DNA of 64,000 nt from contig NZ_LQCI01000004.1 in NCBI RefSeq assembly GCF_001613935.1, positions 136,129 through 200,128 on the forward strand. The letters are read 5' to 3'. Positions within the stretch are counted from its first letter, which is position 1, and the number at the start of each line of letters is the position of its first letter. Positions 17,878-26,210 of the stretch are shown here, piece by piece. The translations under genes and the position numbers were made by a program. The DNA comes from Amycolatopsis regifaucium (GTDB taxonomy: Bacteria > Actinomycetota > Actinomycetes > Mycobacteriales > Pseudonocardiaceae). The notes under the pieces are model-generated. The model saw nothing but the letters and a program-made list of their open reading frames with translations, did not search any database and was not told where the DNA came from.

Positions 17878-18536
17878 TCCGGGTCCTCGTCGTCGACGAC
17901 GATTTCATGGTCGCGAAAGTCCACAGTGGATACGTCGCGCGCACGGACGGGTTCGCCGTCGTCGGGGTCGCGCACACCGGTGCCGACGCGATCCGGCTGG
18001 CGCGGGAACTGAAACCGGATCTGGTGCTGCTCGACGTCTACCTTCCCGACCTCGACGGTCTTTCGGTGTTGCGGGAGCTGCGCGCCACCGAGGACGTCGA
18101 CGTCATCCTGATCACCGCGGCGACCGACGTCGAGACCGTGCGGCAGGCGATGCGGGGCGGCGTCCTGCACTACCTGATCAAGTCGTTCGAGTACGCGTCC
18201 CTGCGGGATCAGCTCACCCATTTCGCCGCCCTGCACCAGCGCCTGGACCGGCTGGCCGAGGCCGGACAGGCCGACGTCGACCAGGTCTTCGGTGCCCGGC
18301 CGAGCGCCAAACCGGTGCTGCCCAAGGGACTCACCGCCGAAACCGCGCGTCTGGTGGAGACCGCCCTGCGCGGTGCGGCGGGCGGGATGTCCGCGAGCGA
18401 ATGCGCCGAGGCGACCGGCGTCGCGCGGGTGAGCGCGCGGCGGTACCTGGAGCATTTCGTGGCGACCGGGAAGGCCGAGGTGAGCCTCAAGTACGGCGGG
18501 ACGGGGCGCCCCGAACGGCGCTACCTCTGGTCCTGA
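17874..18536 (+). CDS. CitB/DcuR-type response regulator
   Basis: The 220-aa partner of the upstream kinase. The receiver domain (1-120) has the acidic pocket D8-D10, phospho-acceptor Asp54 in LLDVYLPDLDG, Thr81 and Lys103 (LIKSF). The C-terminal region (about 150-220) is a helix-turn-helix of the DcuR/CitB kind: MSASECAEATGVARVSARRYLEHFVATGKAEV, ending in RPERRYLW. Both the receiver start and the four-base overlap with the kinase stop fix the ATG. It most likely binds the 114-bp spacer between the kinase gene and tctC. Confidence 0.93.
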   Translation: MIRVLVVDDDFMVAKVHSGYVARTDGFAVVGVAHTGADAIRLARELKPDLVLLDVYLPDLDGLSVLRELRATEDVDVILITAATDVETVRQAMRGGVLHYLIKSFEYASLRDQLTHFAALHQRLDRLAEAGQADVDQVFGARPSAKPVLPKGLTAETARLVETALRGAAGGMSASECAEATGVARVSARRYLEHFVATGKAEVSLKYGGTGRPERRYLWS

Positions 18537-18577
18537 CCCCTACCTCGCATTCAGAGGACTAAATGCGGGGAGTCAGG
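18532..18577. terminator. Hairpin between convergent response-regulator and TetR genes
   Basis: CCTGAC (18532-18537) pairs with GTCAGG (18572-18577), and inside it CTCGCATT pairs imperfectly with AATGCGGG. The structure is bulged, but its place at the meeting point of two gene ends suits a shared terminator. Confidence 0.5.
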
Positions 18578-19118
18578 GGGCGGCCGAGCGGAGACCGGCG
18601 ATCAGGAGGGAGAGGCCGTATTCGAAGGAAGCGGCCGGATCTTCGTCGTGGTCGACCGACTCGCCCTCGACGGACTGCTGCTCGTCGATCGCGCAGCCGA
18701 GGGTGTACCGGCTGACGGCGAGGATCGCGTGTGTCGCGTCTTCCTCGGTGAAACCGGCTGCCAGCAACGGTTTGATCAGCGGCGTCATCGCCGATCGCTC
18801 GGTGGGGCGGGAGCCGGCGTGCAGGCGGGCGCCGTCGCGATAGGACAGCAGTGTGCGGCGGATGGCGCGGGCTCGCTTGGCCAGCCACGCGGGCCAGTCG
18901 TCCGCCGACGCCGGATCGTCCAGCGGGGCGAGCTCGTCGTCCAGCATGGTTTCGGCCATTTGATCGAGCAGCGCCTGCTTGCTCTTGAAGTGGGTGTAGA
19001 GCGCGGGACCACGCACGCCGAGCTTCTCCCCGAGCTTGCGCAGACTCAACCCGTCCAGCCCGACCTCGTCGAGGAGTTCGAGCGCGGCTCGAACGTACCC
19101 ATCCCGTCTCACGACCAT
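18573..19118 (-). CDS. TetR-family repressor (TetR_C-type ligand domain)
   Basis: A 181-aa repressor. The N-terminal HTH is GYVRAALELLDEVGLDGLSLRKLGEKLGVRGPALYTHFKSK, residues about 6-46, with the ALYTHFKSKQALLD recognition helix region of tetracycline-repressor relatives. The C-terminal domain has the LLSYRDGARLHAGSRP motif found in TetR-class tetracycline repressors, where the equivalent residues lie near the drug pocket. The ATG at 19118 is preferred over one 36 bases upstream because it sits directly before the HTH and has AAGGTG upstream. It faces an MFS-type pump gene across a large dyad operator, the classic arrangement for a drug-inducible efflux pair. Confidence 0.88.
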   Translation of the reverse strand: MVVRRDGYVRAALELLDEVGLDGLSLRKLGEKLGVRGPALYTHFKSKQALLDQMAETMLDDELAPLDDPASADDWPAWLAKRARAIRRTLLSYRDGARLHAGSRPTERSAMTPLIKPLLAAGFTEEDATHAILAVSRYTLGCAIDEQQSVEGESVDHDEDPAASFEYGLSLLIAGLRSAAP

Positions 19119-19165
19119 GCGCACACCTTCGCCGGTCCGTAGCGGACTTGACAACTCGAAGAAGC

Positions 19166-19197
19166 CTTATCACTGTTAAGATCTTAACACCGATAAG
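19166..19197. promoter_or_regulatory. 32-bp dyad operator between TetR and MFS genes
   Basis: The core TGTTAAGATCTTAACA (19174-19189) is a perfect 16-bp palindrome. It is flanked symmetrically, two bases away on each side, by CTTATC (19166-19171) and GATAAG (19192-19197). The site begins 48 bases upstream of the repressor start and ends 13 bases before the MFS start, so it is almost surely the TetR binding site. Confidence 0.8.
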
Positions 19198-19210
19198 ATT
19201 GGCTGGTAGG

Positions 19211-20056
19211 ATGATCGGGCGTCCCGTGGACGAGCGCATTTCCCTTGCTTTGTGGGGGATGGCGTCGATCTTGACCGTGGGCGGGTTCCTGTCGATGTTC
19301 ACCTCGACAGTGGTCAATGTCGCGCTCGGCGCGATCGCGGCGGAGTTCCGCACGCCGCTCAGCACCGCGCAGTGGATCGCCACCGGTTACCTGCTCGCCC
19401 TCGCCGCGATGGTCCCGGTGAGCGGATGGGCGAGCCGCCGCTTCGGGGCGGCCAGGCTGTGGCTGTGGTGCGTCGGTCTGTTCGCGGTGCTTTCCGCGTG
19501 CTGCGCGATGGCGACGTCGATCGAGGCGCTGATCGCTTTACGGATCCTGCAAGGCGCCGTGGGCGGGCTGCTGGTCCCGGCCGGGCAGATCCTGTTCGCG
19601 GTGGCGGCGGGCCCGAAGCGGCTTGGCCGGATGATGAGTGTGCTGAGCATTCCGATCTACCTGGCCCCGGTGCTCGGCACGCTGTTCGGCAGCATGCTCA
19701 CCGACGGGCTCGGTTGGCCGTGGCTGTTCCTCGTGAACGTGCCGATCTCGGTGCTCAGCCTGCTGCTGGGCCGGAGGTGGCTGCCGAGCCGGCCCTCGCC
19801 CACCACGCAACCGCTGGACTGGCGCGGTCTCGTCCTCACCGTGTCGGGCCTGCCGTTACTCGTGTACGGCGTCGCGGGATTCGCCCCGGTTCCGGCGATC
19901 GCCGGCGCGCTCCTGCTGACGGCGTTCGTCGTCACCGCGTCGCGGTCGAGCCACGCGACGGCCATCGCCGACACACACTGGTGGATCGTCGGTGTCACCG
20001 CGATCGTGCTGATCCCGGCCGCCGTCCTCGTGCGGGTCGAAACCCGGCTCAGCTGA
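19211..20056 (+). CDS. MFS (DHA2-type) transporter with internal deletion
   Basis: The 281-aa product has an intact N-terminal half of a 14-helix drug/H+ antiporter: first helix TVGGFLSMFTSTVVNVALG, motif A region GWASRRFGAARLW, and motif C-like APVLGTLFGSMLTDGLGWPWLFLVNVPI. It continues to about the eighth helix (LLLTAFVVTASRSSH) and then jumps directly to what looks like the final helix of the family (TAIADTHWWIVGVTAIVLIPAAVL). Normal members are about 450-500 aa, so roughly five helices are missing in frame. It may be non-functional or only a remnant, although its operator and repressor are intact. The ATG at 19211 has only a poor ribosome site; a GTG at 19226 is an alternative. Its stop overlaps the convergent hydrolase gene by eight bases. 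Confidence 0.75.
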   Translation: MIGRPVDERISLALWGMASILTVGGFLSMFTSTVVNVALGAIAAEFRTPLSTAQWIATGYLLALAAMVPVSGWASRRFGAARLWLWCVGLFAVLSACCAMATSIEALIALRILQGAVGGLLVPAGQILFAVAAGPKRLGRMMSVLSIPIYLAPVLGTLFGSMLTDGLGWPWLFLVNVPISVLSLLLGRRWLPSRPSPTTQPLDWRGLVLTVSGLPLLVYGVAGFAPVPAIAGALLLTAFVVTASRSSHATAIADTHWWIVGVTAIVLIPAAVLVRVETRLS

Positions 20057-20840
20057 GCCGATCGGCGAGGAAGGCCAGAATCTCGTCTCTGGCCCGGACG
20101 GTGGGATGTCCTTCCTCGTCGACGAGGTGGGCGGTGACGACGCTGTGAGGACACGCGACGACGTCGCGGAAAAACGGCGGCGGTTCGAGATTGGCCACCT
20201 CACCCGGAATGACGCGACCGTCGAACGCCTCACCGAGAAGCGCCCGGTACGCGGCGAAGCGCTGTCCGGTGCACCATCGGTCGTTGTCAAAGCGGTAGGC
20301 GAGCACCTTAAGTCCGTCGCGCTCGACGCGCTCGCGGATCGCGACGGCGTCCGCCTCGCCGATCTCCAGGCCGCCGGGATCGTCCAGCGGTAACGAGGGA
20401 TGGTTGACGACGGGCGCGATGACGGCCGGTTCGAGGGTCATGCTGAGGGCGAAGTTGCCGGTGAAGCAGAGTCCGATCGCACCGACTCCCGGCCCGCCGC
20501 ACTCCTCGAACGCCTTCCTCGCCAGCCCTCGCAGCCAGCTCACGACGGGGCTGGTGCCGCCGCCGGCGAAGGCCCGGAACTCGGCGCTCACGCAGGCGCG
20601 ACGGGCGACCTTCTCTCCGTCGGCGGCGGTGGGGAAGGCGCCGTCGACACCGAAAAGCGACGGAAGGTGGACCGTGAAACCCGCGTCCCGGATCCACCGG
20701 GCGAAGCGGACGACGTCCGGGCTGATGCCGGGCATCTCCGGCATCAGCACCACCGCCGGCCCGGAGCCGGCGACATAGACGGTTTTGCCGGCCCCTTCGA
20801 CATCGACAAGCCGTTTCGAGAAGTCCGCGAGGGTGTCCAT
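20049..20840 (-). CDS. Dienelactone hydrolase-family alpha/beta hydrolase
   Basis: A 263-aa alpha/beta hydrolase of the dienelactone hydrolase type. The nucleophile elbow is GAIGLCFTGNFAL, with the Cys that replaces Ser in this family; LMPEMPGISPDVVRFARW forms the oxyanion-loop strand and the catalytic His is in DEEGHPTVRARDEI near the C-terminus. A catalytic Asp is plausible around YRFDNDRWC. The start is uncertain: ATG 20840 gives the usual family length and leaves a 73-bp promoter gap, whereas ATGs at 20912-20915 would overlap the divergent regulator start. It is divergent from a GlxA-type regulator that probably controls it. The substrate is unknown. Confidence 0.85.
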   Translation of the reverse strand: MDTLADFSKRLVDVEGAGKTVYVAGSGPAVVLMPEMPGISPDVVRFARWIRDAGFTVHLPSLFGVDGAFPTAADGEKVARRACVSAEFRAFAGGGTSPVVSWLRGLARKAFEECGGPGVGAIGLCFTGNFALSMTLEPAVIAPVVNHPSLPLDDPGGLEIGEADAVAIRERVERDGLKVLAYRFDNDRWCTGQRFAAYRALLGEAFDGRVIPGEVANLEPPPFFRDVVACPHSVVTAHLVDEEGHPTVRARDEILAFLADRLS

Positions 20841-20913
20841 CACGCCATCGTCCGGTGCGGCGCCGACTTCGAACAGGGGCGAGATCGCCACCTGAGCGGG
20901 TAATCTCGCCATC

Positions 20914-21924
20914 ATGGTGACCCCGCCGCGCGTCGGAGTTCTCGCTTATCCGGGATGCTTCGCGTCGGAGGTCTTCGGGGTTCTTGATCTCCTCACGATG
21001 GCCTCGCATGTCGCCCCCGCAGGGGATTTTTCGTACGAGGTCTCGATCTTGTCGCCGCGACGGCGCGTGGTCGCCTCCGGCGGCGCGGTGCTCGCGGTTG
21101 CCCCGCTGCGGCCGGTCGATGTCCTGGTGGTTCCCGGGTTCGAGCTGTCGCCGGCCCTCGATCTCGATAGCAGGCTCAAGTCGCTCCGGCCGGAAATCGA
21201 AGCCATCAGGACGACCGCGGAGACCGGGGTCGCGGTGGTCTCGATCTGCGTCGGCGCGTTCTTGCTCGCCGACGCGGGTGTGCTCGACGGACGGCGGTCG
21301 ACGACGTCGTGGCTTTTCGCCGACCGGTTGGCGAGCCGATGCCCTGGCACCGAAGTCCTGCCGGAGGAACTCGTGATCACCGACAGCGGGGTGACCACGA
21401 CGGGCGCGTTCAGCGCGATGTACGACTTCGCGCTCGGCCTCATCCGGGCACACCATGGCGGCCGGGTCGCCCGTGCGACCGCGCGGATCGCGCTCGTCGA
21501 CGACGCGCGGTCGAGCCAGACGCCGTATGTCGACACGGATCTGCTGCCCGCGGTCGGCAGCGAGTTTTCCCAAGAAGTGAAGCGCTGGCTGGACCAGAAC
21601 CTGCGCGAGCGGTACGACCTCGGGCTGCTTTCCGCGACGTTCCACGTCAGCACGCGAACCCTCCTGCGGCGATTTCGCGACGAGACCGGCAAGACCCCGC
21701 TCGGCCATCTGCAGGAGACGCGGGTGCGCCGGGCGAAGCATCTGCTCGAGACCACGGAGCGGACGATCGCCGGTATCGCCGCCGAGGTCGGCTATCGCGA
21801 TCCCGGGACGTTCGGCGCGGTCTTCGCGCGGCTGACCGGGCACCGGCCGCGGGACTACCGCGCGATGTTCAGACGCGGCCGGACGGCCACGGGCGTTCGG
21901 GACAGGAAGTGGACAACGCCGTAG
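20914..21924 (+). CDS. GlxA-family AraC-type regulator (DJ-1/PfpI plus AraC HTH)
   Basis: This 336-aa regulator has an N-terminal DJ-1/PfpI amidotransferase-like domain (residues about 5-175; VSICVGAFLLADAGVLDGR carries the Cys of the nucleophile elbow) and a C-terminal AraC double HTH (about 220-325; LGLLSATFHVSTRTLLRRFRDETG and IAAEVGYRDPGTFGAVFARLTGHRP). Such proteins usually sense small metabolites through the DJ-1-like part. It is divergent from the dienelactone hydrolase gene and 10 bases upstream of a ROK regulator, with which it may be co-transcribed. Confidence 0.9.
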   Translation: MVTPPRVGVLAYPGCFASEVFGVLDLLTMASHVAPAGDFSYEVSILSPRRRVVASGGAVLAVAPLRPVDVLVVPGFELSPALDLDSRLKSLRPEIEAIRTTAETGVAVVSICVGAFLLADAGVLDGRRSTTSWLFADRLASRCPGTEVLPEELVITDSGVTTTGAFSAMYDFALGLIRAHHGGRVARATARIALVDDARSSQTPYVDTDLLPAVGSEFSQEVKRWLDQNLRERYDLGLLSATFHVSTRTLLRRFRDETGKTPLGHLQETRVRRAKHLLETTERTIAGIAAEVGYRDPGTFGAVFARLTGHRPRDYRAMFRRGRTATGVRDRKWTTP

Positions 21925-21934
21925 GCTCGGCTGA

Positions 21935-23137
21935 ATGAGCACGGCATCCACCACGGAGCATCCGATGGTCGAAACCCGGCACCAAACCCAGTTGCTCACC
22001 TTGCTGCGGGACGAGGGCCCGATGTCCCGGGTCGAACTGGGGGAGCGGCTGGAGCTGCCGCGTGCCCGGGTGGGTGCCGAGGTGGCCCGCCTCGCCGAGG
22101 TCGGCCTCGTCGAGACGGCGGGTCCGTCGGCGAGCCGGGGCGGCCGTCGGTCGACGCTCGTGCGGCTGGCGGGAGACCTGCGCGTGCTCTCCGTCGACGT
22201 CGGCGCGACGTCGGTCGGGGTCGCCCTCACCGACGCTTCGTGCGAGGTGCTGGTGCACACCGTCGAGGACTGCGACGTCCGGCAGGGGCCGCACGCCGTC
22301 CTGAAACGCGTCGTGGAGCTGGCGGAGAAGATCCGCGAAGAGGCGCCGGGCAAGCTGATCGCCGCCGGAATCGGCCTGCCGGGGCCAGTGAGCTTCGCCG
22401 AGGGGATGGCGGTGGCGCCGCCGATAATGCCCGGCTGGGACCGGTTTTCCGTGCGCGACCATCTCGGCGGGCTGCTGCGCTGCCCGGTCACCGTCGACAA
22501 CGACGTGAACTCGATGGCGCTCGGGGAACGGCACGCCGGCGTCGCGCGGTCCATCGACGATCTGGTGTTCGTCAAGATCGGGACCGGTATCGGCTGCGGG
22601 ATCGTGCTCGGCGGCAAGGTGTACCGCGGTGTCGCGGGCACCGCGGGCGACATCGGGCACATCCGCCTCGACGACTACGGCCCGACCTGTGCCTGCGGCG
22701 AGACCGGCTGCCTCGAGGCGTACTTCGGCGGCGCCGCGCTGGCCCGCGACGGGCTGACGCTGGCGCGCAGCGGCCGGTCGGCCTACCTCGCCGACGTCGT
22801 CGCGGCCCGGGGCGCGATCACCGCCGCGGACGTCGGCCGCGCGGCGGCGTCGGGCGATTTCGGCGCGGTCAACCTGATCCGCGACGGCGGGCGGCGGCTC
22901 GGCCAGGTCGTCGCGTCGCTGGTGAGTTTCGTGAACCCGGGGATGGTCGTGATCGGCGGCGGCGTGGCCCAGCTCGGGCATCAGCTGCTCGCCGAGATCC
23001 GCAGCTCGGTCTACCGTCGCTCGCTGCCGCTGGCGACCGGGAACCTGCCGATCGTGCTCTCCGAGCTGGGGGACACCGCCGGGGTCATCGGGGCCGCTTG
23101 GTCGGCCACGGACCGCGCGTTCACGTTGAGTAGCTGA
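21935..23137 (+). CDS. ROK-family transcriptional regulator (1)
   Basis: A 400-aa sugar-responsive regulator. Residues about 12-75 form a MarR-like winged helix (QLLTLLRDEGPMSRVELGERLELPRARVGAEVARL). The ROK sugar-kinase-like domain follows: SVDVGATSVGVAL as the phosphate-loop relic, VDNDVNSMALGERHAG as the active-site Asp region, GIGCGIVLGGKVYRG, and the zinc motif GDIGHIRLDDYGPTCACGETGCLEAY with its His and three Cys. Sugar kinase activity is usually lost in regulators with an HTH. It probably represses sugar-uptake genes nearby, perhaps the ABC operon that starts 350 bp downstream behind a second ROK gene. The 10-base gap to the upstream GlxA gene suggests one transcript. Confidence 0.92.
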   Translation: MSTASTTEHPMVETRHQTQLLTLLRDEGPMSRVELGERLELPRARVGAEVARLAEVGLVETAGPSASRGGRRSTLVRLAGDLRVLSVDVGATSVGVALTDASCEVLVHTVEDCDVRQGPHAVLKRVVELAEKIREEAPGKLIAAGIGLPGPVSFAEGMAVAPPIMPGWDRFSVRDHLGGLLRCPVTVDNDVNSMALGERHAGVARSIDDLVFVKIGTGIGCGIVLGGKVYRGVAGTAGDIGHIRLDDYGPTCACGETGCLEAYFGGAALARDGLTLARSGRSAYLADVVAARGAITAADVGRAAASGDFGAVNLIRDGGRRLGQVVASLVSFVNPGMVVIGGGVAQLGHQLLAEIRSSVYRRSLPLATGNLPIVLSELGDTAGVIGAAWSATDRAFTLSS

Positions 23138-23165
23138 GGGCCGGGGGCGCGGTCTCCCTCGGGAC

Positions 23166-23220
23166 TGCAATGAAGGGGCCTTTCATCGCAAAATTTGCGA
23201 TGAAAGGCCCCTTCATTGCA
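23166..23220. repeat. 55-bp perfect palindrome (GAAGG-core family, copy 1)
   Basis: Arms of 27 bp (23166-23192 and 23194-23220) are perfectly complementary around a single central base. The arm contains ATGAAGGGGCCTTTCAT, which is itself nearly palindromic, so the element is a nested palindrome. It starts 28 bases after the ROK gene stop. Related elements are at 48517, 50017 and 57720. Confidence 0.8.
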
Positions 23221-23297
23221 GGCGGGAGGCAGGCGCGAAGGGCAGTGCAGAGAGCGCTGAGTGACGGGCCGACGATACGTTGGGCACTCACCTGATT

Positions 23298-23375
23298 CCG
23301 ATTAGTAACGTCAAGATCGTGCAGACTTTCGATCGAGAAGTACAAAAGTCTGCACCGATTGGAGCGGCTAATCGG
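23298..23375. promoter_or_regulatory. Nested inverted repeats with alternative pairings upstream of second ROK gene
   Basis: CCGATTAG (23298-23305) is complementary to CTAATCGG (23368-23375), and within them GTGCAGACTTT (23319-23329) is complementary to AAAGTCTGCAC (23345-23355). The same segments can also form two smaller hairpins: GATCG/CGATC (23316-23334) and CCGATT/AATCGG (23355-23375). This could be a cluster of regulator dyads or a switchable leader RNA for the sugar operon; the sequence does not decide. Confidence 0.5.
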
Positions 23376-23446
23376 GTGACAGGGGCCATTCCTGTCTTGT
23401 TGTCACCTTGACGAGTGACAGCAGTCACCCTACTTTCGCTGGCTAA

Positions 23447-23463
23447 GTAACAAAGTTTGTTAC
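23447..23463. promoter_or_regulatory. 17-bp palindromic operator before second ROK gene
   Basis: GTAACAAA-G-TTTGTTAC is perfectly symmetrical and lies 25 bases upstream of the GTG start of the ROK gene that heads the ABC operon. A second small dyad, GTGAC-AGCA-GTCAC, lies at 23415-23428. Position and symmetry suggest autoregulation by the ROK protein. Confidence 0.6.
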
Positions 23464-23487
23464 GGCCGATTCGTAAGTGAGGGCAGT

Positions 23488-24711
23488 GTGGCCGCGACTG
23501 ATCCCGGGCAGCTCGACCCGGTCAGCCCACGCACGGCGAACCTCGCCGCGCTCCTGCGGGCGCTGCGCGCGGGGCCGCTGTCGCGTACCCAGCTCGCGGC
23601 GCGGAGCGGGATCACCAAGCCGGCCGTTTCCAGTCTGGTCACCGAGCTCTCCGAGCGCGGCCTCGTCCGCTCCGCCGGGCTCCAGGCGGGTGGCAACGGC
23701 AGGCCCAGTCAGCTGGTCGAGCTGAACGGCGCGAGCGCCTACGGGCTCGCGCTGAGTGTCGAGGCCGATCGCTTCGCCGCCGTCGTCACGAACCTCGACG
23801 GCCGGGTCATCGCCGAACGCGCCGAGTCCGCCGACGTCGCCGCGCTCGGGCTGCACCGGAGCATGGACGAACTCGCCTTCCTCGCCGGTCAGGTGCTGCG
23901 CGACGAGCAGCCGGTCGGCGTCACGGTCTCGGTTCCCGGCCTGGTCGACTCGGCCGCCGCCGTGCTGCGGTTCGCACCCACCTTGCGTTGGCGCGACGCC
24001 GAAATCGCCGACCTGCTGGCCGCCCGGCTCGGGCTGCCGGTCGACGCCATCGCGGTCGACAACGAGGCCAACCTCGGCGCGGTCGGCGAGGCGGTCGCGG
24101 GGGCCGGCCGCGGCGTGCGGGAGCTTTTCTACCTCAGCGGCGGGATGAGCGTCGGCGGCGGGCTCGTCTCCGGCGGCGCGATCCTGCGCGGTGCCAGGGG
24201 TTTCGCCGGCGAGGTCGGGCACATCACCGTCGACCCGTCCGGCGAGCAGTGCCAGTGCGGCCGGGTCGGCTGCCTGGAGACCAAGGCCGGGCTCAACGCC
24301 GTGCTGCGGGGCGCCGCCTCACCGGGTGACCCGCTGCACGATCCCGCGCTCGGCGTCGACGGCCGCGTCGGGCTGCTCAAACATCGCGTCCAGCGCGGTG
24401 ACCAGCGCGCCGTCGCGGCGGTCTCGGAACTCGGGGTCGCGCTCGGTATCGCGGTGTCCACTGTGGTCGATGTGCTCGACCCGGACGTCGTGGTGCTCGG
24501 CGGGTACTTCGCCGAATTGGGCGAGTGGCTGGTCGAGCCGGTGCGCCGCGAACTGTCCGCGCGCCCGCTCGGGCACGAGCCCGCCTGCCGGGTCGAGCCG
24601 TCGCCGCTGGGCACCACCGCCCCGCTGCGCGGGGCCGCACACCTTGCCATCGAACGGCTTTTCGCCGACCCGACGCTCGTTCCAGTGCTCACCGAGGAGG
24701 CGCCGGCATGA
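23488..24711 (+). CDS. ROK-family transcriptional regulator (2)
   Basis: A 407-aa repressor-like protein heading the sugar ABC operon. The HTH is at about residues 14-70 (NLAALLRALRAGPLSRTQLAARSGITKPAVSSLVTELSERG in pieces), followed by a ROK domain with VDNEANLGAVGEAVAGAG, GGMSVGGGLVSGGAILRGARG and the zinc motif VGHITVDPSGEQCQCGRVGCLE. The start is GTG 23488 with GAGGG upstream. It overlaps the ABC ATPase gene by ATGA, so repressor and transporter are made together and the imported sugar is its likely inducer. It is only distantly similar to the ROK gene upstream, so the pair is not a recent duplication. Confidence 0.92.
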   Translation: MAATDPGQLDPVSPRTANLAALLRALRAGPLSRTQLAARSGITKPAVSSLVTELSERGLVRSAGLQAGGNGRPSQLVELNGASAYGLALSVEADRFAAVVTNLDGRVIAERAESADVAALGLHRSMDELAFLAGQVLRDEQPVGVTVSVPGLVDSAAAVLRFAPTLRWRDAEIADLLAARLGLPVDAIAVDNEANLGAVGEAVAGAGRGVRELFYLSGGMSVGGGLVSGGAILRGARGFAGEVGHITVDPSGEQCQCGRVGCLETKAGLNAVLRGAASPGDPLHDPALGVDGRVGLLKHRVQRGDQRAVAAVSELGVALGIAVSTVVDVLDPDVVVLGGYFAELGEWLVEPVRRELSARPLGHEPACRVEPSPLGTTAPLRGAAHLAIERLFADPTLVPVLTEEAPA

Positions 24712-26210
24712 CCTTGCTATCGGTCCGGGGGATCGTGAAGACCTTTCCGGGGGTGCGCGCTCTCGATGGGGTCGACTTCGACGTCGAACCCGGCGAGGTG
24801 CACTGTCTCCTCGGCCAGAACGGCGCGGGCAAGTCCACGTTGATCAAGACCCTCGCCGGGGCGCACCGTCCCGACGGAGGCGAGATCTTCTGGCAGGGCG
24901 AGCCGGTCACGTTGCCTTCGCCGGTCGCCGCGTTGAAGATCGGCATCGCGACCATGTACCAGGAACTCGACCTGGTGCCCGGGCTTTCCGTGGCGGACAA
25001 CATCTTCCTCGGCCGCGAGCGGGCCAGCTTCGGCTTCACGCGGATCAGCGAATCGCGTGCCATGGCCGCGAAGCTGATGGCCCGGCTCGGCCATCCGGAG
25101 ATCACGCCGTCGACCGAGGTCGGCAAGCTCTCCGCCGCGGGCCAGCAGCTGGTGTCGATGGCGCGCGCACTCGCGTACGACGCGAAGCTGCTCGTGATGG
25201 ACGAGCCCACCGCGGCGCTCGCGGGGGAAGAGGTCGACAACCTGTTCCGCATCGTCGGCGAACTGACCGCCGAGGGTGTCGCGATCGTCTACATCTCCCA
25301 CCGGCTCGAAGAACTGCGCCGGATCGGCCACCGCGTCACCGTGCTCAAAGACGGCAAGACCGTCTCCACCGGCCTCGACGCCAAGGAGACGCCGACGGCG
25401 GATCTCGTCGCGCTCATGGCCGGCCGCAAGGTCGAGACCGTGTTCGGCCCGCGTCACCAGGAACACGTGAACCCGGACAAAGAAGTGCTCAAGGTGGAGA
25501 ACCTGACCACCGTGGGCGAATTCGAGAACGTGAGCTTCACGGTGCACGCCGGGGAGGTCGTCGGCATCGCCGGCCTCGTCGGATCCGGGCGCAGCGAGCT
25601 GCTGGAGACGATCTTCGGCGCGCGCAAACAGGACGCGGGCACGGTCTCGGTCGACGGCGAACCGGTACGGGCGGGCAGTGTGTCCGCGGCGGTCAAGGCC
25701 GGGATCGGCTTGGCACCTGAGGAACGCAAGAGCCAAGGTCTGCTGCTGGACCTGCCCGTGGTGCACAACGTGACCCTGGCCAGCCTGTCGAAATACGCGA
25801 CGTTCGGGTTCTCGGAGCGGTCGCGGGAACTCGAGGACGCCGGGGAAAGCCTGCGGCGGCTCGACCTCCGGCCCGCCGACCCGCACCGGATCATCCGGAC
25901 GCTGTCCGGCGGAAACCAGCAGAAGGCGGTGCTCGCGCGCTGGCTGGTCCGCGGCTGCCGGGTGCTGCTGCTGGACGAGCCGACGCGCGGGGTGGACGTC
26001 GGCGCGCGGGCCGAGCTGTACCGGCTGATCGAAGAACTGGCCGCGACCGGGGTCGCGATCGTGCTGGTCTCCAGCGAGATCCCCGAAGTACTCGGACTGT
26101 CCGACCGGGTGCTGGTGCTGCGTGAAGGACATGTCCTGGCTGAAAGGCCGTCTGCGGAGCTGACAGAGGCGGATGTGCTCGACGTGATTCTCGAGGGGAG
26201 TGCGGCGTGA
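24708..26210 (+). CDS. Sugar ABC transporter ATP-binding protein (RbsA/MglA type)
   Basis: This 500-aa protein is a double ATPase of a ribose/galactose-type importer. The first half has Walker A GQNGAGKST (36-44), signature LSAAGQQLVSMARAL and Walker B LLVMDEPTAAL. The second half has the degenerate Walker A GLVGSGRSE near 290, which is normal in this family, then LSGGNQQKAVLARWL near 398 and LLLDEPTRGVD. It would energise the permease encoded immediately downstream. Both ends overlap neighbours by four bases. The sugar is not determined by the sequence; neighbouring inositol-type and keto-sugar genes make a cyclitol or pentose plausible. Confidence 0.95.
   Translation: MTLLSVRGIVKTFPGVRALDGVDFDVEPGEVHCLLGQNGAGKSTLIKTLAGAHRPDGGEIFWQGEPVTLPSPVAALKIGIATMYQELDLVPGLSVADNIFLGRERASFGFTRISESRAMAAKLMARLGHPEITPSTEVGKLSAAGQQLVSMARALAYDAKLLVMDEPTAALAGEEVDNLFRIVGELTAEGVAIVYISHRLEELRRIGHRVTVLKDGKTVSTGLDAKETPTADLVALMAGRKVETVFGPRHQEHVNPDKEVLKVENLTTVGEFENVSFTVHAGEVVGIAGLVGSGRSELLETIFGARKQDAGTVSVDGEPVRAGSVSAAVKAGIGLAPEERKSQGLLLDLPVVHNVTLASLSKYATFGFSERSRELEDAGESLRRLDLRPADPHRIIRTLSGGNQQKAVLARWLVRGCRVLLLDEPTRGVDVGARAELYRLIEELAATGVAIVLVSSEIPEVLGLSDRVLVLREGHVLAERPSAELTEADVLDVILEGSAA

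Noticed and set aside
13236..18536. Assigning citrate as the substrate of TctCBA and its sensor
   Set aside because: Family membership and the divergent CitA/CitB-type system suggest a carboxylate, but no residue visible here separates citrate from other acids.
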